Origin: Diaporthe sp. PMI_573
Taxonomy: Eukaryota; Ascomycota; Sordariomycetes; Diaporthales; Diaporthaceae
Assembly: GCA_021399435.1 (NCBI GenBank)
Contig: JAJTUP010000075.1
Location: 186,001 to 250,000, forward strand
Length of the DNA: 64,000 bases
Reading direction: 5' to 3'
In this document: positions 1 to 9,689 of the stretch, in pieces
Numbering within the stretch: the stretch's first letter is position 1
Layout: every line of letters begins with the position of its first letter
Notes under the pieces: model-generated
Database searches by the model: none
What the model was told of the DNA's origin: nothing
The model's input: the letters and a program-made list of their open reading frames with translations, nothing else
Made by a program: the position numbers and the translations under genes

Positions 1-600
1 GCGCCGCCATCGAAGAGAGCAGCTCGCTGGGACGGTCGAGCTCCTGCCACGCCGTCGAAGAAGGCATGTGACTTGGACCAGCTTGGGGAGCCCAGCATCT
101 CGCGCTCGTCGCCACCAGAGTCGACGGCCGTCGGACCCACATCGCCGTTCGGCTCCACACCGCTGTCTGGGCCGCTTTCTCCGGTCACTGCCGTCTGCGA
201 CGACCATGACGACTCGATCCCCTTGCCAGAGCCGAACCATACGTCCCGACCGCTCCGCAACCGCCATCTCCGAAGGACTGCGCGGAAATAAGCCAAAGGA
301 GGTTGCGTCCCCGCGATTCCACCTTATGAATACACCGTTATACGTTATGCCCGCGCCTATTGCGCTAGTCTAACCTAGTCTAAATTAATTAAACAGTTCA
401 AACCGTTCCTCAAGGCTCTTTTTCGGGCAAAGCGCCCCGCGCTTTTGCGTCTCCTCCTGCCTGTACACAGACCCCACAGCGCAAACTACCCCGCAGGGCC
501 CCGAGCCCCTTTTCGCAGTAAACAAAGCATCGCAATAGCGAAGTTTCATTGGCCTTGTTTTGGCCTAGCTACCGATGGCCTAGCTACCAATGCTTTTGAC
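1..600. other. Possible end of a DDE-type transposon
   Basis: A GC-rich stretch up to about 290 can be read on the plus strand (73-291, rich in Ser/Pro, ending in a basic tail) and could be the last part of a transposase. It is followed by an AT-rich run (about 300-400) and a low-complexity block of C/G runs at 420-560. The 420-560 block resembles fungal DDE-transposon ends I have seen, but no matching inverted terminus lies inside the window, so the element would extend off the left edge. Nothing convincing as a host gene is visible between 600 and 840. Confidence 0.25.
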
Positions 601-840
601 AGGTTCAATTCCTTTGAGATCTCATTGATATTTTGAAGTCTGAACGGACGTTAAGGGACTGAGCAGCGAGGGCATAACTTGAAATATGAATGGATGTGTT
701 CCCAAACTGGATCTGTCATTCTGACATATCATGAACCCACAAAGAAGCCACGCGCAAATCACCCCCTTCTGGGTTTCCCAGACCCTCAGTGTCCTCTTCA
801 ATCTTCTTCCTAAGCGCACTGCCCGAGCTGATGTGAATGA

Positions 841-2100
841 TCATTGCGGAATCGGGGCCTTTTCGGATGCGTATACCTCTCCACGCCTTCTGTCTTCTGA
901 ACTTTGCGACCGACTTTCAGGCTTGGCAGATTTCATCCAGGGCCAGAAGATCCCCAGAATGAATCCCATAAATCCTCGGGCCTTTGGGGACTTCTCCAGG
1001 GCCCCAGAATCCTCCCCGGCCTTCTCATTGATCGACGATGTGAACCTTCCACCGTCCACTATGCTCTGGAATTTATCGAAAATCTCGCACTCTTGGGCCG
1101 CACGTACCTGCTCTTGGATCTCAGACTTCTCCGACTCGAGACACGTCTCGAGGACCTTCTGGATCTCCGGCACGTGATTTTTGATCCAGCTCTCAGGCTT
1201 CAAGTGGAGTATGATGCATATAACTTGGAACCCATTGATGATTTCGTCGATGTGTTTCTCGACGTGTGCATCGGCACTCGTGGCCAGCGCGGCTCGGGCC
1301 ACGCCGCCTGCGAGTAATTTCTCTAGGATGTCAGGGAACTCAAGATCGCCCCAGTACTGCGGCTGGAGGAGGTTGAGAAGCAGTGCCATCGCTCTTTCGC
1401 GCAGATCCGCAGGCGGAGATTGCCCCACCACGACCGCGGGCGATGCCTTTCCCGTTACCTTCGTTGAAGGAAATTCACAACGTCCTCGTATATGGGCGAT
1501 ATACTCAACGAGATATTCCATCATCTCTTTGCGGCTAGCAGCGGGAATGTCGAATCGCCTTGCTCCACTGCCGCGGTCCCACAGCGACCATCCGGCACGG
1601 TGTTTGACAAGGCGACGCTCCCACGCATAGACGAGCTCCATCACAGACATGGCAAGCTCCTTCCTAATATTAGATGAGCCTGACGGCGCGGCCACATTGC
1701 GCAGACAATCGATAAGCGGTATGACGATCGTACATCGCGAGTGGTAGTAGAGCTCCTCTTGACCAATCACGAATTGGAGGAGCATGGCCGTATGGCTCTC
1801 AGTGCGTCTTGCAGCAAGGGCTTGGCGCAAACCAACTGTCCATACCGCATTCTTGTCTTCCAGATGCTTTTGGCAGTGCTTAGGCATAGCAGGAGCCATC
1901 AGCTTCAGACCCTGCAAGTTCAAAGCACGGCACTCGTCCGGGCCGTCTTCCAGTGCGCAAAGTAGGTCTGGGTCACAAGGTTGGCCGCAGTTTCATAATG
2001 CACGATGCAATACGCAATCACGACGCGAGCCGCGGCTTTGATCATAGGATCGTTTTGTCGAATATCCGTGAGCGAAGTTGACGATATCCTCATACGCATG
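841..2100 (-). pseudogene. Internal fragment of Tra1/TRRAP-like PIKK-family subunit
   Basis: Tra1 is the ~3,800-residue activator-binding scaffold of the SAGA and NuA4 acetyltransferase complexes. Only about 420 residues of its alpha-solenoid are present. The first piece, 2100-1922, contains IVHYETAANLVTQTY and ends at a stop. The reading then shifts by one frame into a 360-codon open stretch (1923-841) with CLRNVAAPSGSSNIRKEL, VMELVYAWERR and NLLQPQYWGDLEF, which I recognise as HEAT-region signatures of fungal Tra1. No FAT or PI3K-like domain is present. The last ~60 residues (Trp/Lys/Ser-rich) do not look like Tra1. It lies directly downstream of the kinase relic on the same strand, and the two readings overlap near 2090. 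It is a truncated, frameshifted duplicate, not the functional gene. Confidence 0.7.
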
Positions 2101-3081
2101 TCGGAGACGCGTCGTCCAGGCTAGAAGCGGAGCCGTCTTGGCCCCGGAAGATGACGGTAGTGGGAAGGAGACGGAATGTTGACTCTTCCGTTTCTGTTTC
2201 CTTTCTCTTTACGCCTAAATATGTTCCCTGAGGTTTCCGCAGAGCTTTGCTGCCATCTGGCAAGCGTAATGCCTTGCGGTGGCACTCGGCAGCAGGCGCT
2301 CGGCACGACGGCTTGATGGCCAGCATGGAGCTTAGCAGGAATGGAGCTAGTGGATCCCGGGTGCTGGAATGGTACTCCCTGACGCGCGCGCAGATGTCGT
2401 CGTGCCAAGTCGGCCCGATGGTGCCGTCCGGGAGGCCACAGAGCAGCTCAGCGACAACCACGCCGGCAGACCAGATATCGACAGCTGAAGTGTAGCTGCC
2501 CCCCGATCCAATCCCGTATTTCTTTTTGTATATCTCAGGCGAGACGTAAGTTGCGTTGCCACAGGTAGTGTTAAGATTCTCTCCTTCATTCGCCAGACCG
2601 AAGTCGGCAAACTTGATGAAGATGTTTTCGGGGCCGCGGGAATGGACAAGGATATTGCTAGTGGATATGTCCCGATGCAAACAGCCTCGTCGCCATGACT
2701 TGACCTCTTTCTCTCTCCCGGAGGGGCTGAGTGATGGAATTCATGCAGGCTGCCCCGATACAAGCGGAGCCTCATGGAAGAATTGCCGCCGGCTTCGACG
2801 TGGTTCGCCACAGAAAGGCGTACGCCTCCTCCGGCGTCCAGGTGAAGTGTTGTTTGGCAAGGAGGTTTCCTTTCTGGTAGGTTCTGTGGAAGAGGACTTC
2901 AGCCACTAACATACGTCTCTTGCCCCACTAACGTTGAGGACCCCTGAGGAGTGTAATTGGCGAGATAAACGGTGTTGGGCCAAGCCTCACCTGGAGGGAT
3001 GGCACCGTCCGTTGCGGGTGGGCTAGATGGACCAATGATGTGCCGGGACATGACGGGAAGAATCGAGCCGCATTTCCTCAC
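2090..3081 (-). pseudogene. Protein kinase, C-lobe preserved, 5' part broken
   Basis: Reading leftwards from about 2680 the kinase C-lobe is clear: catalytic loop HRDISTSNIL, DFG motif (FADFGLAN), activation-segment end YVSPEIYKK, and the DIWSAGVV motif of subdomain IX. The usual Lys after HRD is Ser (HRDIS), so activity is doubtful. Upstream, the helix before the catalytic loop survives in another frame (about 2895-2780, with QKGNLLAKQHFTWTPEEAYAFL) and ends at a stop, so the N-lobe is not continuous. A further open stretch at 3081-2899 may be an earlier exon. No intact Gly-rich loop or VAIK Lys was found. The end of the kinase reading overlaps the start of the Tra1 fragment. Best read as a decayed or chimeric kinase gene; an unusual intron pattern is a less likely alternative. 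Confidence 0.6.
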
Positions 3082-3285
3082 TTTTCGACCTCCCCTCCCC
3101 CCTTTCCCTCTGCCACACTTTGATGTGTGATGTGACTAAACCGGCTGTGACTCACAAGATACATCAGACAAGGCTTTTTCAACGGTGAACGGAACACAAA
3201 ACACAGGTGTGGGAGCGCGTTAGGCAACCACCATTCCAAAGCCAGTCCGCCCTGCACGTTGCTTCCTGCCTATACTATCAGTTGA

Positions 3286-3578
3286 TGTGGAAATAGCGAT
3301 GTGGAATGGGTGGAAACGGTAGCAAAAAGGGCGGTCCGCGACGGACCGCTGTTTTTGCTTTGGTAGGGCTTAGTCATCCCAGGCAACCACTCTGATTGGT
3401 TGCTGGGGCTATGGCTAGCCAGCTTGGTCAGCCTTCTAGCTGCACCCTACTTGGGCGCTTCGCCGCCCACGGGTCAGCCAGAAGGAAAAGACAACGAACA
3501 ACCACCCACCGAATTGAAGCTATTTTCAGCCATTTCGGTACCCTTCGAGTAATTACTCGTTTACGTGCCCAACCAACA
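3286..3578 (+). repeat. Left copy of ~300-bp inverted repeat bounding the protease block
   Basis: From TGTGGAAATAGCGATGTGG at 3286 to CGTGCCCAACCAACA at 3578 this sequence matches the reverse complement of 13954-14271, with point differences and a ~25-bp length difference near the middle (the TGACTAAG/GGCTAGCC part). It contains the 19-bp palindrome-like motif GCGGTCCGCGACGGACCGC (3331-3349), also present twice around the Fot1 fragment, and an inner palindrome CGAGTAATTACTCG near 3546. No open reading frame of note is inside. It could be a transposon terminus, a MITE or a solo terminal piece. Confidence 0.85.
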
Positions 3579-4054
3579 TCAACCTCAACCAGGCAGACAG
3601 ATTGCGCAGATGAGAGGTCAAATGAGGAGTCACTTATATTAGCCGTGGGGGCCATTTTCCATTTTCAACGGCGAATAGATGCCCATTTCCATCCAAGTAA
3701 GCTAGAGGAAGATTCCCACCGACATACGATACACCCCTGAGTTCTGGATCTGTCTCTACCGACCATGCGGGGGGCCTGATGGCCAAGCTGTTAACCATTC
3801 AAACCGCTTCGATACCCTGCAGGCAACCGCTTGTACCGAAATCATTACAACATTGAAATGAACGCACAAGGTTTCCGCGTTCGCATTCAACCGTAAATCT
3901 GTTGAGGTTGCTCAGAGCCCTGCTTCCCTGTCAGTCGGTACGAGCACCATCTGCTGTAGGACCAGTCCTTGAGTACCTATCTGATTGCCTGCTTCATGCC
4001 CTCCTAGCCTATTGTAATCAACCCAAGTCTCTGCATATGCGCACTCCTCGACAG

Positions 4055-6139
4055 TTAAGATATTTGTATCGTCACATCGACTGCCTGCCACTCGAAATCT
4101 GTCTCATTACACTTCATATTCCGTTTCGGATGTGCCAGCTTTTTCAGAAGCATTTTGAGAGGGTCGTTTCCACCTCGACGGAATCCTCTATTCTCGGCAA
4201 CGTTGATCTCAGGGAGGCTTAAGTGGCGCAGGGACATTGGCTCAAAAGCCACAAAGACCTTGAGAATATCCTCAATTGCTGGCATGGTACTATCAAAGAC
4301 GCGGAGTAGCGCTGGGGCATTTATCGTGACTCGTATCAGGCGTTCATCTTCTGGGTCGACTGATTCGAAGCCTGTCCTCATTGGGTAGATCTGCTCGATG
4401 CCAAAGAGGGGCTGTAGATTAAACACCGCAAAGTTCAGCGGTTCAGCCGCCAGGTTCTTGAAGCGGAGGACGAGTTGGTCTCCGTGCCTGGCCTTCAGCA
4501 TCCCGCCCCTCTTATCCAGCCTCTCGAATGTCGTTTGGGTCGTGTTCTTCCCCACATCGAAAACGAACGAGTTGCGAAATGACATGGACCGAGTGAGACC
4601 CGGGTTCTCTAGTTTCTTGACCATGTGGAATTGCGCAAGGTGCCGGATGCGACCAACCAATCTCGACATCGCCATCGCATCTTCGACTTGTAAAGGACGC
4701 AACGCAACCAGGGTAGGGAAAGGCTGCCGTAGTGCGTTTCGGACTTCGTACTCCTTTCTGTCGTTGACTGTGACAACGAAACCGCCCATATCACCATCCT
4801 TCTCCATGGTCAAGGAAATCCAAGCATCATTGCCGGCATGTTCATCCCACTCGTCCTTGAATTTCTGGGTCAAGGCGACGTCAGATGACACAAAACGGAC
4901 TGAGAATCTCTCCTCGAATGGAAGAGACAGAAGCACCACCGGGCATCCTGCTTCAATCTTATGCTTTGCTGGGTCTTTCAAGTTTGCGAGGTCGTTCAGC
5001 TCTTTCACCATGGCCTTTGATGTCGCCTGGAGAACCTCTTCCACCATTATCGTAGCGAGGAACAACTCCGTTGCCTTAGCATCGATGGTCGTGGCCGTCA
5101 ATGGAAGCACGGCATACTCGGCCGATTTGTGAATGCCATGCAATCTCCCGCCGGCGAGTTGAAGGTATTTACCGACTTGGACATTCTCCTCCACACTGTG
5201 CACGAGGACACTGTAGATGGGTGTAATGAGGTCGCAACCGAAGAACAAGCAGTCCCTCTCGCCCGCAAGAACGGGGGTCTGGTCCATGAATTGACTGTGT
5301 ACCTTCGTACACACGCGCCGATACAGCAACTGGTATGATCCAGCCGCTACCGGGTACTGACGAAGAGTATCCAAGAGCCAATACGTCAAGGCACCTTGAG
5401 GCTTGCCGCCGTTGAACGGTAATTCCCGGGCATATTCATGCGGAAGGCAGGCGGCTAAGAGCGCATACCCCTGGGGTTCTTGCAGCGAGTCCGCTGACAA
5501 GGACTCTTCGATTCCCTGAGCGGAAGCAGGACGGTCTTCCGGAAGGATTGAATCATACACCTCGCGCATCCCGCGAACTTGAACGGGCGCTTTCGCTGGG
5601 CGTCGCGTGGCGCTCGCCGAGTGACAGCAGTCGAGAACCACAGTCACGAGGAGTCCTTTATCGACCATGCGCTTCAGGAGAAGCGCTAGCTCGAGGTCTC
5701 GCAGGTAGTGTCCTTCGCCAGCAATGTCAGTCGGTACGATTGAGTCATCAAAGGCACCTTTCTGCTTCAGGCGAGGAAAGACGGTTGTTGCGCGAGCCCC
5801 GTGTCCGGAGTAATGAATATAGACCATGTCATCTCTCTTGGCATGCTCCTTGACAGACTCCAAGGCATGGATAATGTTGGTGTAAGTCGGACTGTCCGTC
5901 GGAGTGGCATCGTCGAGCCCAGTACCAGGGTTTGGGGCAAACAACTTGGTGATGTTGCTCCTTTTGAGCTTCATCGAGTGCAGAAGGTACTGTTCTATTT
6001 GCAGCACGTCCTCAACACAGCCGTTCAAGCTGGGGTAGGACATGAGTTCCCCGTCCACATCGCGTCGCTCTGTCTTGCCGGTCGGATATGAGTCAATGCC
6101 TATCAACACTGCCCATTTCTCAATGCTGTCGGCGGACAT
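4055..6139 (-). CDS. Caspase-like C14 protease (metacaspase-type) with long C-terminal extension
   Basis: An intact 694-codon reading frame with an ATG start at 6139. Residues ~6-300 form a peptidase C14 domain: WAVLIGIDSYP at the start, catalytic His113 in YIHYSGHGA and the nucleophile in DCCHSAS (Cys171-Cys172, the second being the usual catalytic position). The following ~250 residues have no recognised motif. Residues ~548-640 (GDQLVLRFKNLAAEPLNFAV, then EQIYP and DILKVFVAFEP) resemble the beta-sandwich that follows the caspase domain in many bacterial and fungal C14 proteins. There is no N-terminal prodomain, signal peptide or membrane segment, so a cytosolic enzyme is expected, probably cleaving after basic residues if it behaves like metacaspases. 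It sits in the same inverted-repeat-bounded block as the TPR-CHAT protease, about 3.5 kb away and on the opposite strand. It has no frame damage, unlike most neighbours, which suggests it is functional or recently arrived. Confidence 0.9.
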   Translation of the reverse strand: MSADSIEKWAVLIGIDSYPTGKTERRDVDGELMSYPSLNGCVEDVLQIEQYLLHSMKLKRSNITKLFAPNPGTGLDDATPTDSPTYTNIIHALESVKEHAKRDDMVYIHYSGHGARATTVFPRLKQKGAFDDSIVPTDIAGEGHYLRDLELALLLKRMVDKGLLVTVVLDCCHSASATRRPAKAPVQVRGMREVYDSILPEDRPASAQGIEESLSADSLQEPQGYALLAACLPHEYARELPFNGGKPQGALTYWLLDTLRQYPVAAGSYQLLYRRVCTKVHSQFMDQTPVLAGERDCLFFGCDLITPIYSVLVHSVEENVQVGKYLQLAGGRLHGIHKSAEYAVLPLTATTIDAKATELFLATIMVEEVLQATSKAMVKELNDLANLKDPAKHKIEAGCPVVLLSLPFEERFSVRFVSSDVALTQKFKDEWDEHAGNDAWISLTMEKDGDMGGFVVTVNDRKEYEVRNALRQPFPTLVALRPLQVEDAMAMSRLVGRIRHLAQFHMVKKLENPGLTRSMSFRNSFVFDVGKNTTQTTFERLDKRGGMLKARHGDQLVLRFKNLAAEPLNFAVFNLQPLFGIEQIYPMRTGFESVDPEDERLIRVTINAPALLRVFDSTMPAIEDILKVFVAFEPMSLRHLSLPEINVAENRGFRRGGNDPLKMLLKKLAHPKRNMKCNETDFEWQAVDVTIQIS

Positions 6140-7970
6140 CTCGTCAAGCGGTCCCTGCGTACCGTACGGTGGGACTGTCGCGTCCCGGACAGGAACGGTG
6201 AAGTTGCAAAGGGTGGCTGAGGCTAGTTAGTGAAATCGAGCCGGTAGAGAATTTGGGAATCAACTTGATAGCGGCGACCAAATCCACAGATTCACACTTC
6301 TGAGAACGTTGAAGTGGTGTGAGAACTGTCGGCAGCACATACAGCAGTATTACAAGAATCCAATCCGTACGATCATCCACAATTAGAGCCTCGATCTGGT
6401 CATCCCTTTCCAGCCACCCATTCAACGGCATCCAAAATCCGGGTGCCACCTGTGGAATACCCGACTCACCTCTCTAGCCTTCTCAAGTTCAACCTGCAGA
6501 TACATGGGCTATAAACCTGCACTTTCCCTACACGCTCCTTTGCGAAGGGCATATTAAATTCCTCTGGAGCCGGTTGGTGAATCTGCAGGGCGATATTAGC
6601 CCAGGGTCTGTGCAGCTCCTACGTCCTGCGGCGTACAATGGTCGCGTAGCTAGCTGACTCGAAAAAGAAAAAGAAAAAAAATGCTCATTCGAAATTCTCG
6701 ACACCAGTCGACAGACCGAAAGTGACTGTGGCTGCATCCAAAGGAATGGCGTTCGTGATTATCAACAGCGTTATCGGCGCAGCGCGAGTGTCCAGTTTGC
6801 CCTCCTCGGACTTGGATTTCCGGTGGACATCAACCTTCGTGGCTGCATGTTATTGTGTCGATCCCCGGCGAATTACTCCAATCGAGGCGTCGGTTAGTAT
6901 CCCGGCTCGGCTATCCGACACCGTGCCCTGAAACGAACAGGCTGCGGCTCCCAAGGTGCGGCTGTTTTAAGTGGCCCCAACAAAATCGCGGCTGGGTGGT
7001 GTGATGGATCAAAAGAGCGTCCGACGTCAAGCACTTCCCGCGGAGGCAGCTAAATGCACAAAGCATGGTTTGGCAAAGACATTTGACCCGTCGGCGAGGT
7101 TCCAGGTGAAGCTCGATCAGGCAAGGAGGCAAGCCACGCGGCACCAAAGGCGCACCTACAACCCGTTATTTCCTCTATTTTCATGTGGCTGCCACAGCTG
7201 AACATCGTGCTTGCCGACCAAGCGCACACCGGTGATCAAATGGTCTGGACGCATCCTGCCCAATCCGGCACAGCAGACCTACGCACAGCGTTTTGCCGCG
7301 TCGATCCCGAGGGACGACACGATACCAACAGCGTTCTTGTACCGCGTCTCTGACATTCCGGTCGCGCCAACACTGAGAGACAACGAGCGCTCCTCGAAAC
7401 GGAGGAAATATGGGACAGCAACGGAGTTGAGTGTCTGTCTGTGGTGCTGCTCATTATGGCTGGCAGGCCGAGCTAACAGCTTACCTACGGTCGCCTCCCT
7501 TTTCCCTTCAGCTCCTGAATGCTGTGGCCGAAAACACTGCCGACGCGTTTCAGCCCGACAAGGACTGGCTCATGCGCACATCCTGCCGCACAGACTCCGA
7601 TAACTTAGCCGCTCCGATTTGTCATGTTCTGACCTGCCGAGGCCGAACAAGGTTTTGGACCCGCTGTAGGTCGCGGGCTGGCCCATGCCGCTTGGTCCAG
7701 TGCACCACTAGCATCAGCCACCCCCACTCTTTGTGGCGACGCGGCCAGCACGCCCGTTGGCAGGTTGCCGTCGGCGGTGTCATTGATGAACAGATGTCGG
7801 AGAGCGCTCATAAAGAACTCAATCAGAATGATAGTTCCGTTCGTCAGCGGGCTCAGAACTTTGTAGAATCGCAAACGCGGAGGCGGTCTGCTGCCCATCT
7901 ATTGCTTTTACGAAGCCAAAAAAACGGAAATCTCTGAGGCGGTTTCCTTTTACCGAGTTGGGCTAGGGCT
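6140..7970. other. Spacer between the C14 protease and the middle gene
   Basis: About 1.8 kb upstream of the protease start. Several open stretches of 60-170 codons exist on both strands (for example 7211-7603 and 7431-7937 plus), but none shows a recognisable motif or splice structure, and they overlap one another. The first few hundred bases (6140-6700) must hold the promoter of the C14 protease; an A-rich run lies at 6663-6680. I see no RNA gene. Confidence 0.4.
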
Positions 7971-8822
7971 TCATTGTTCTCTTCCAATTTCACTATCCAA
8001 CGCAAAACTCTCGCACTTGCCCGTCAAGTCCGGTAGCGCAATGGGTTCAGCAACCTCCGCATCAGCTCCATCGTCGACGTCCTTTCCTGCCCGTCCTGCC
8101 CTGATGGTGAGGTATGATTTCCAGCGATTGCCTTTTTTCCAGGTAGGCTTTATCGGCTTTCTTTGTCGAAAACCGCGAGAACCGGATCTTGCGGTACTGC
8201 ACCGCGAACACCTGCTCCCCGGCGGCCGTGTACCCAACCTTCTCGCTGGATGCGCTTGTCAGCAACGGGCTCCCGCCGACGTCGAGACCCGAGTCCAGCG
8301 GGATGGGCGCAGGCACGGCCGCTGCACCGGCGATCACAGCTGCAGGCACGGCGACAGACACGCTGATGTCAGTCTCGTGGTGGCGCGCCGGCTCCACTCG
8401 TGCATCTGTCAGCGCCTTGAACCCGCACACGAGGTAGACGGTGCTCTTGGGGCGCTTGCATTCCTCCTCCAACCAGGCGCGCACCTTGGTCTCCTGGCAC
8501 GCGATGGATGACGCAGAGCGTGGCGGTGACAGTTGTGGAGGAGCGTGCGGGGGCCAAGGGCGCGACCGACAGCAGGTGAGCAGGCTCAGCTCCAGCCGTG
8601 TGCCCCGCGTGCGCTGGAGGATGTCGAGGAAGTTCTCGAGGCGTTGAGTGGTCACGTCCGGGCAGGAGGAGGCGTAATGGGATTTGTGGCGTCGCCGGGG
8701 TCCCCTTGGAAGGAAGGCTGGCAGAAGTCTTGGTTAGGGTACTTGGGGTCCAGGACGAGGCGGCCCAGCTCGATGGACTCTTGGGGAATGGGGCGGTTGA
8801 GCAGGAGGCTTGTGAGCGACAT
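7971..8822 (-). pseudogene. Gene of unnamed fungal family between the two proteases; frameshifted, candidate effector or substrate
   Basis: Three consecutive minus-strand readings join into one ~280-residue protein from an ATG at 8822 (MSLTSLLLNRPIPQESIELG) to a stop at 7971. The middle part (RLENFLDILQRTRGT, then STVYLVCGFKALTDARV, then EQVFAVQYRKIRFSRF) has the look of a conserved fungal family: an N-terminal LGRLVLDPKYPNQDF-type segment, and a beta-rich core with a YLVxGxK strand paired with a late FAVQYRKI strand. One frame change lies near 8660, another in an A-rich run near 8125, after which an acidic tail (KGNRWKSYLTIRAG onward) resumes. The first could hide a small intron; the second looks like a real indel or a sequencing error. 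It shares strand with the C14 protease and is divergent from TPR-CHAT. I do not know its function. Its position between two caspase-fold proteases makes a cleavable partner plausible, but that is inference. Confidence 0.5.
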
Positions 8823-9689
8823 GAGTGTCCAGCAGCCGTGTCAGGGGCGCATACATTCAAGATCAGGCAAGATGTCGAGAACTTAAGCTGGTTACAAATT
8901 GGCTCTTCAAGGGGAACGATTTGGCCTGAGCTGGATCAGCCGGCCATGGACCATACGAGGAAGATCCAGATCCCATTTCTTTCCAAAGCTGCGACCCGTC
9001 ACGCGGATACGTCTCTTCCGCATATACTCTAGCGCCAGGCTGAGGGCTAAATGAGGAGGCGTCTGGATGGTCTGGGCCCATCGGCATGTTCCGCCGGCCC
9101 GCATGTGTTAGGTTTCGCCCAAGCCTCCGTTGGGGACCTCCGTTGGGGACGGTGATATCTCCGTGAAGCCTGATTCGTGGGAGTGGTAATTGCCATTTCA
9201 CTTAAGCCACAAGTCACTTGCCTTCACAGGCGAACAGCCAGGGCCCATCCCATGTTAGGGTAGACTGCATGCGTAGTAGAGGATGCAAGCAAGCCGTGAC
9301 GGCACTCTTCACCCCGTGTCGTCGTTCCCAAGTGGACGATGCCATTGTACAGTATAGGTTTCTGACTGGAGTCACTGGGCGAACTGGCAGCCCCCTTGGG
9401 GAAAGGTATAGTGTGCAGCTGAACCGACCAGGTTGCGCCTCAGGCGAGATGTTCATCAGCCGTTGTCTACGGATTGTCTAGATTTACACAGAAGGTTCTG
9501 TGCGGGTCTTTGAACATATCGTCTGCATGGACCAAGTAGCCCTAGTTACCCTATCATCACGCTTTTCTTTTTGCACATTTTGCTCGCCGATACACCTTGA
9601 TCCAAACGTCCCCACGGCAACTCTCTTTCAGGTTAATTATTCCGGATTCTTAAGCGACTGCGGCAGCGGCTACCCAGCATACGGCAGAG
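8823..9689. promoter_or_regulatory. Bidirectional intergenic region upstream of TPR-CHAT and the middle gene
   Basis: About 870 bp separate the two divergent starts (8822 minus, 9690 plus), so both promoters must lie here. Pyrimidine-rich plus-strand runs occur at about 9558-9575 and 9600-9660, common just upstream of fungal starts. The sequence before the 9690 ATG ends in CGGCAGAG. No TATA box or operator repeat stands out. Short open frames at 8863-9201 and 9218-9481 carry no motif. Confidence 0.35.

Noticed and set aside
7211..7937. Overlapping plus-strand open frames upstream of the middle gene
   Set aside because: They lack motifs and splice sites, overlap one another in different frames and have skewed Arg/Cys-rich compositions typical of chance frames.
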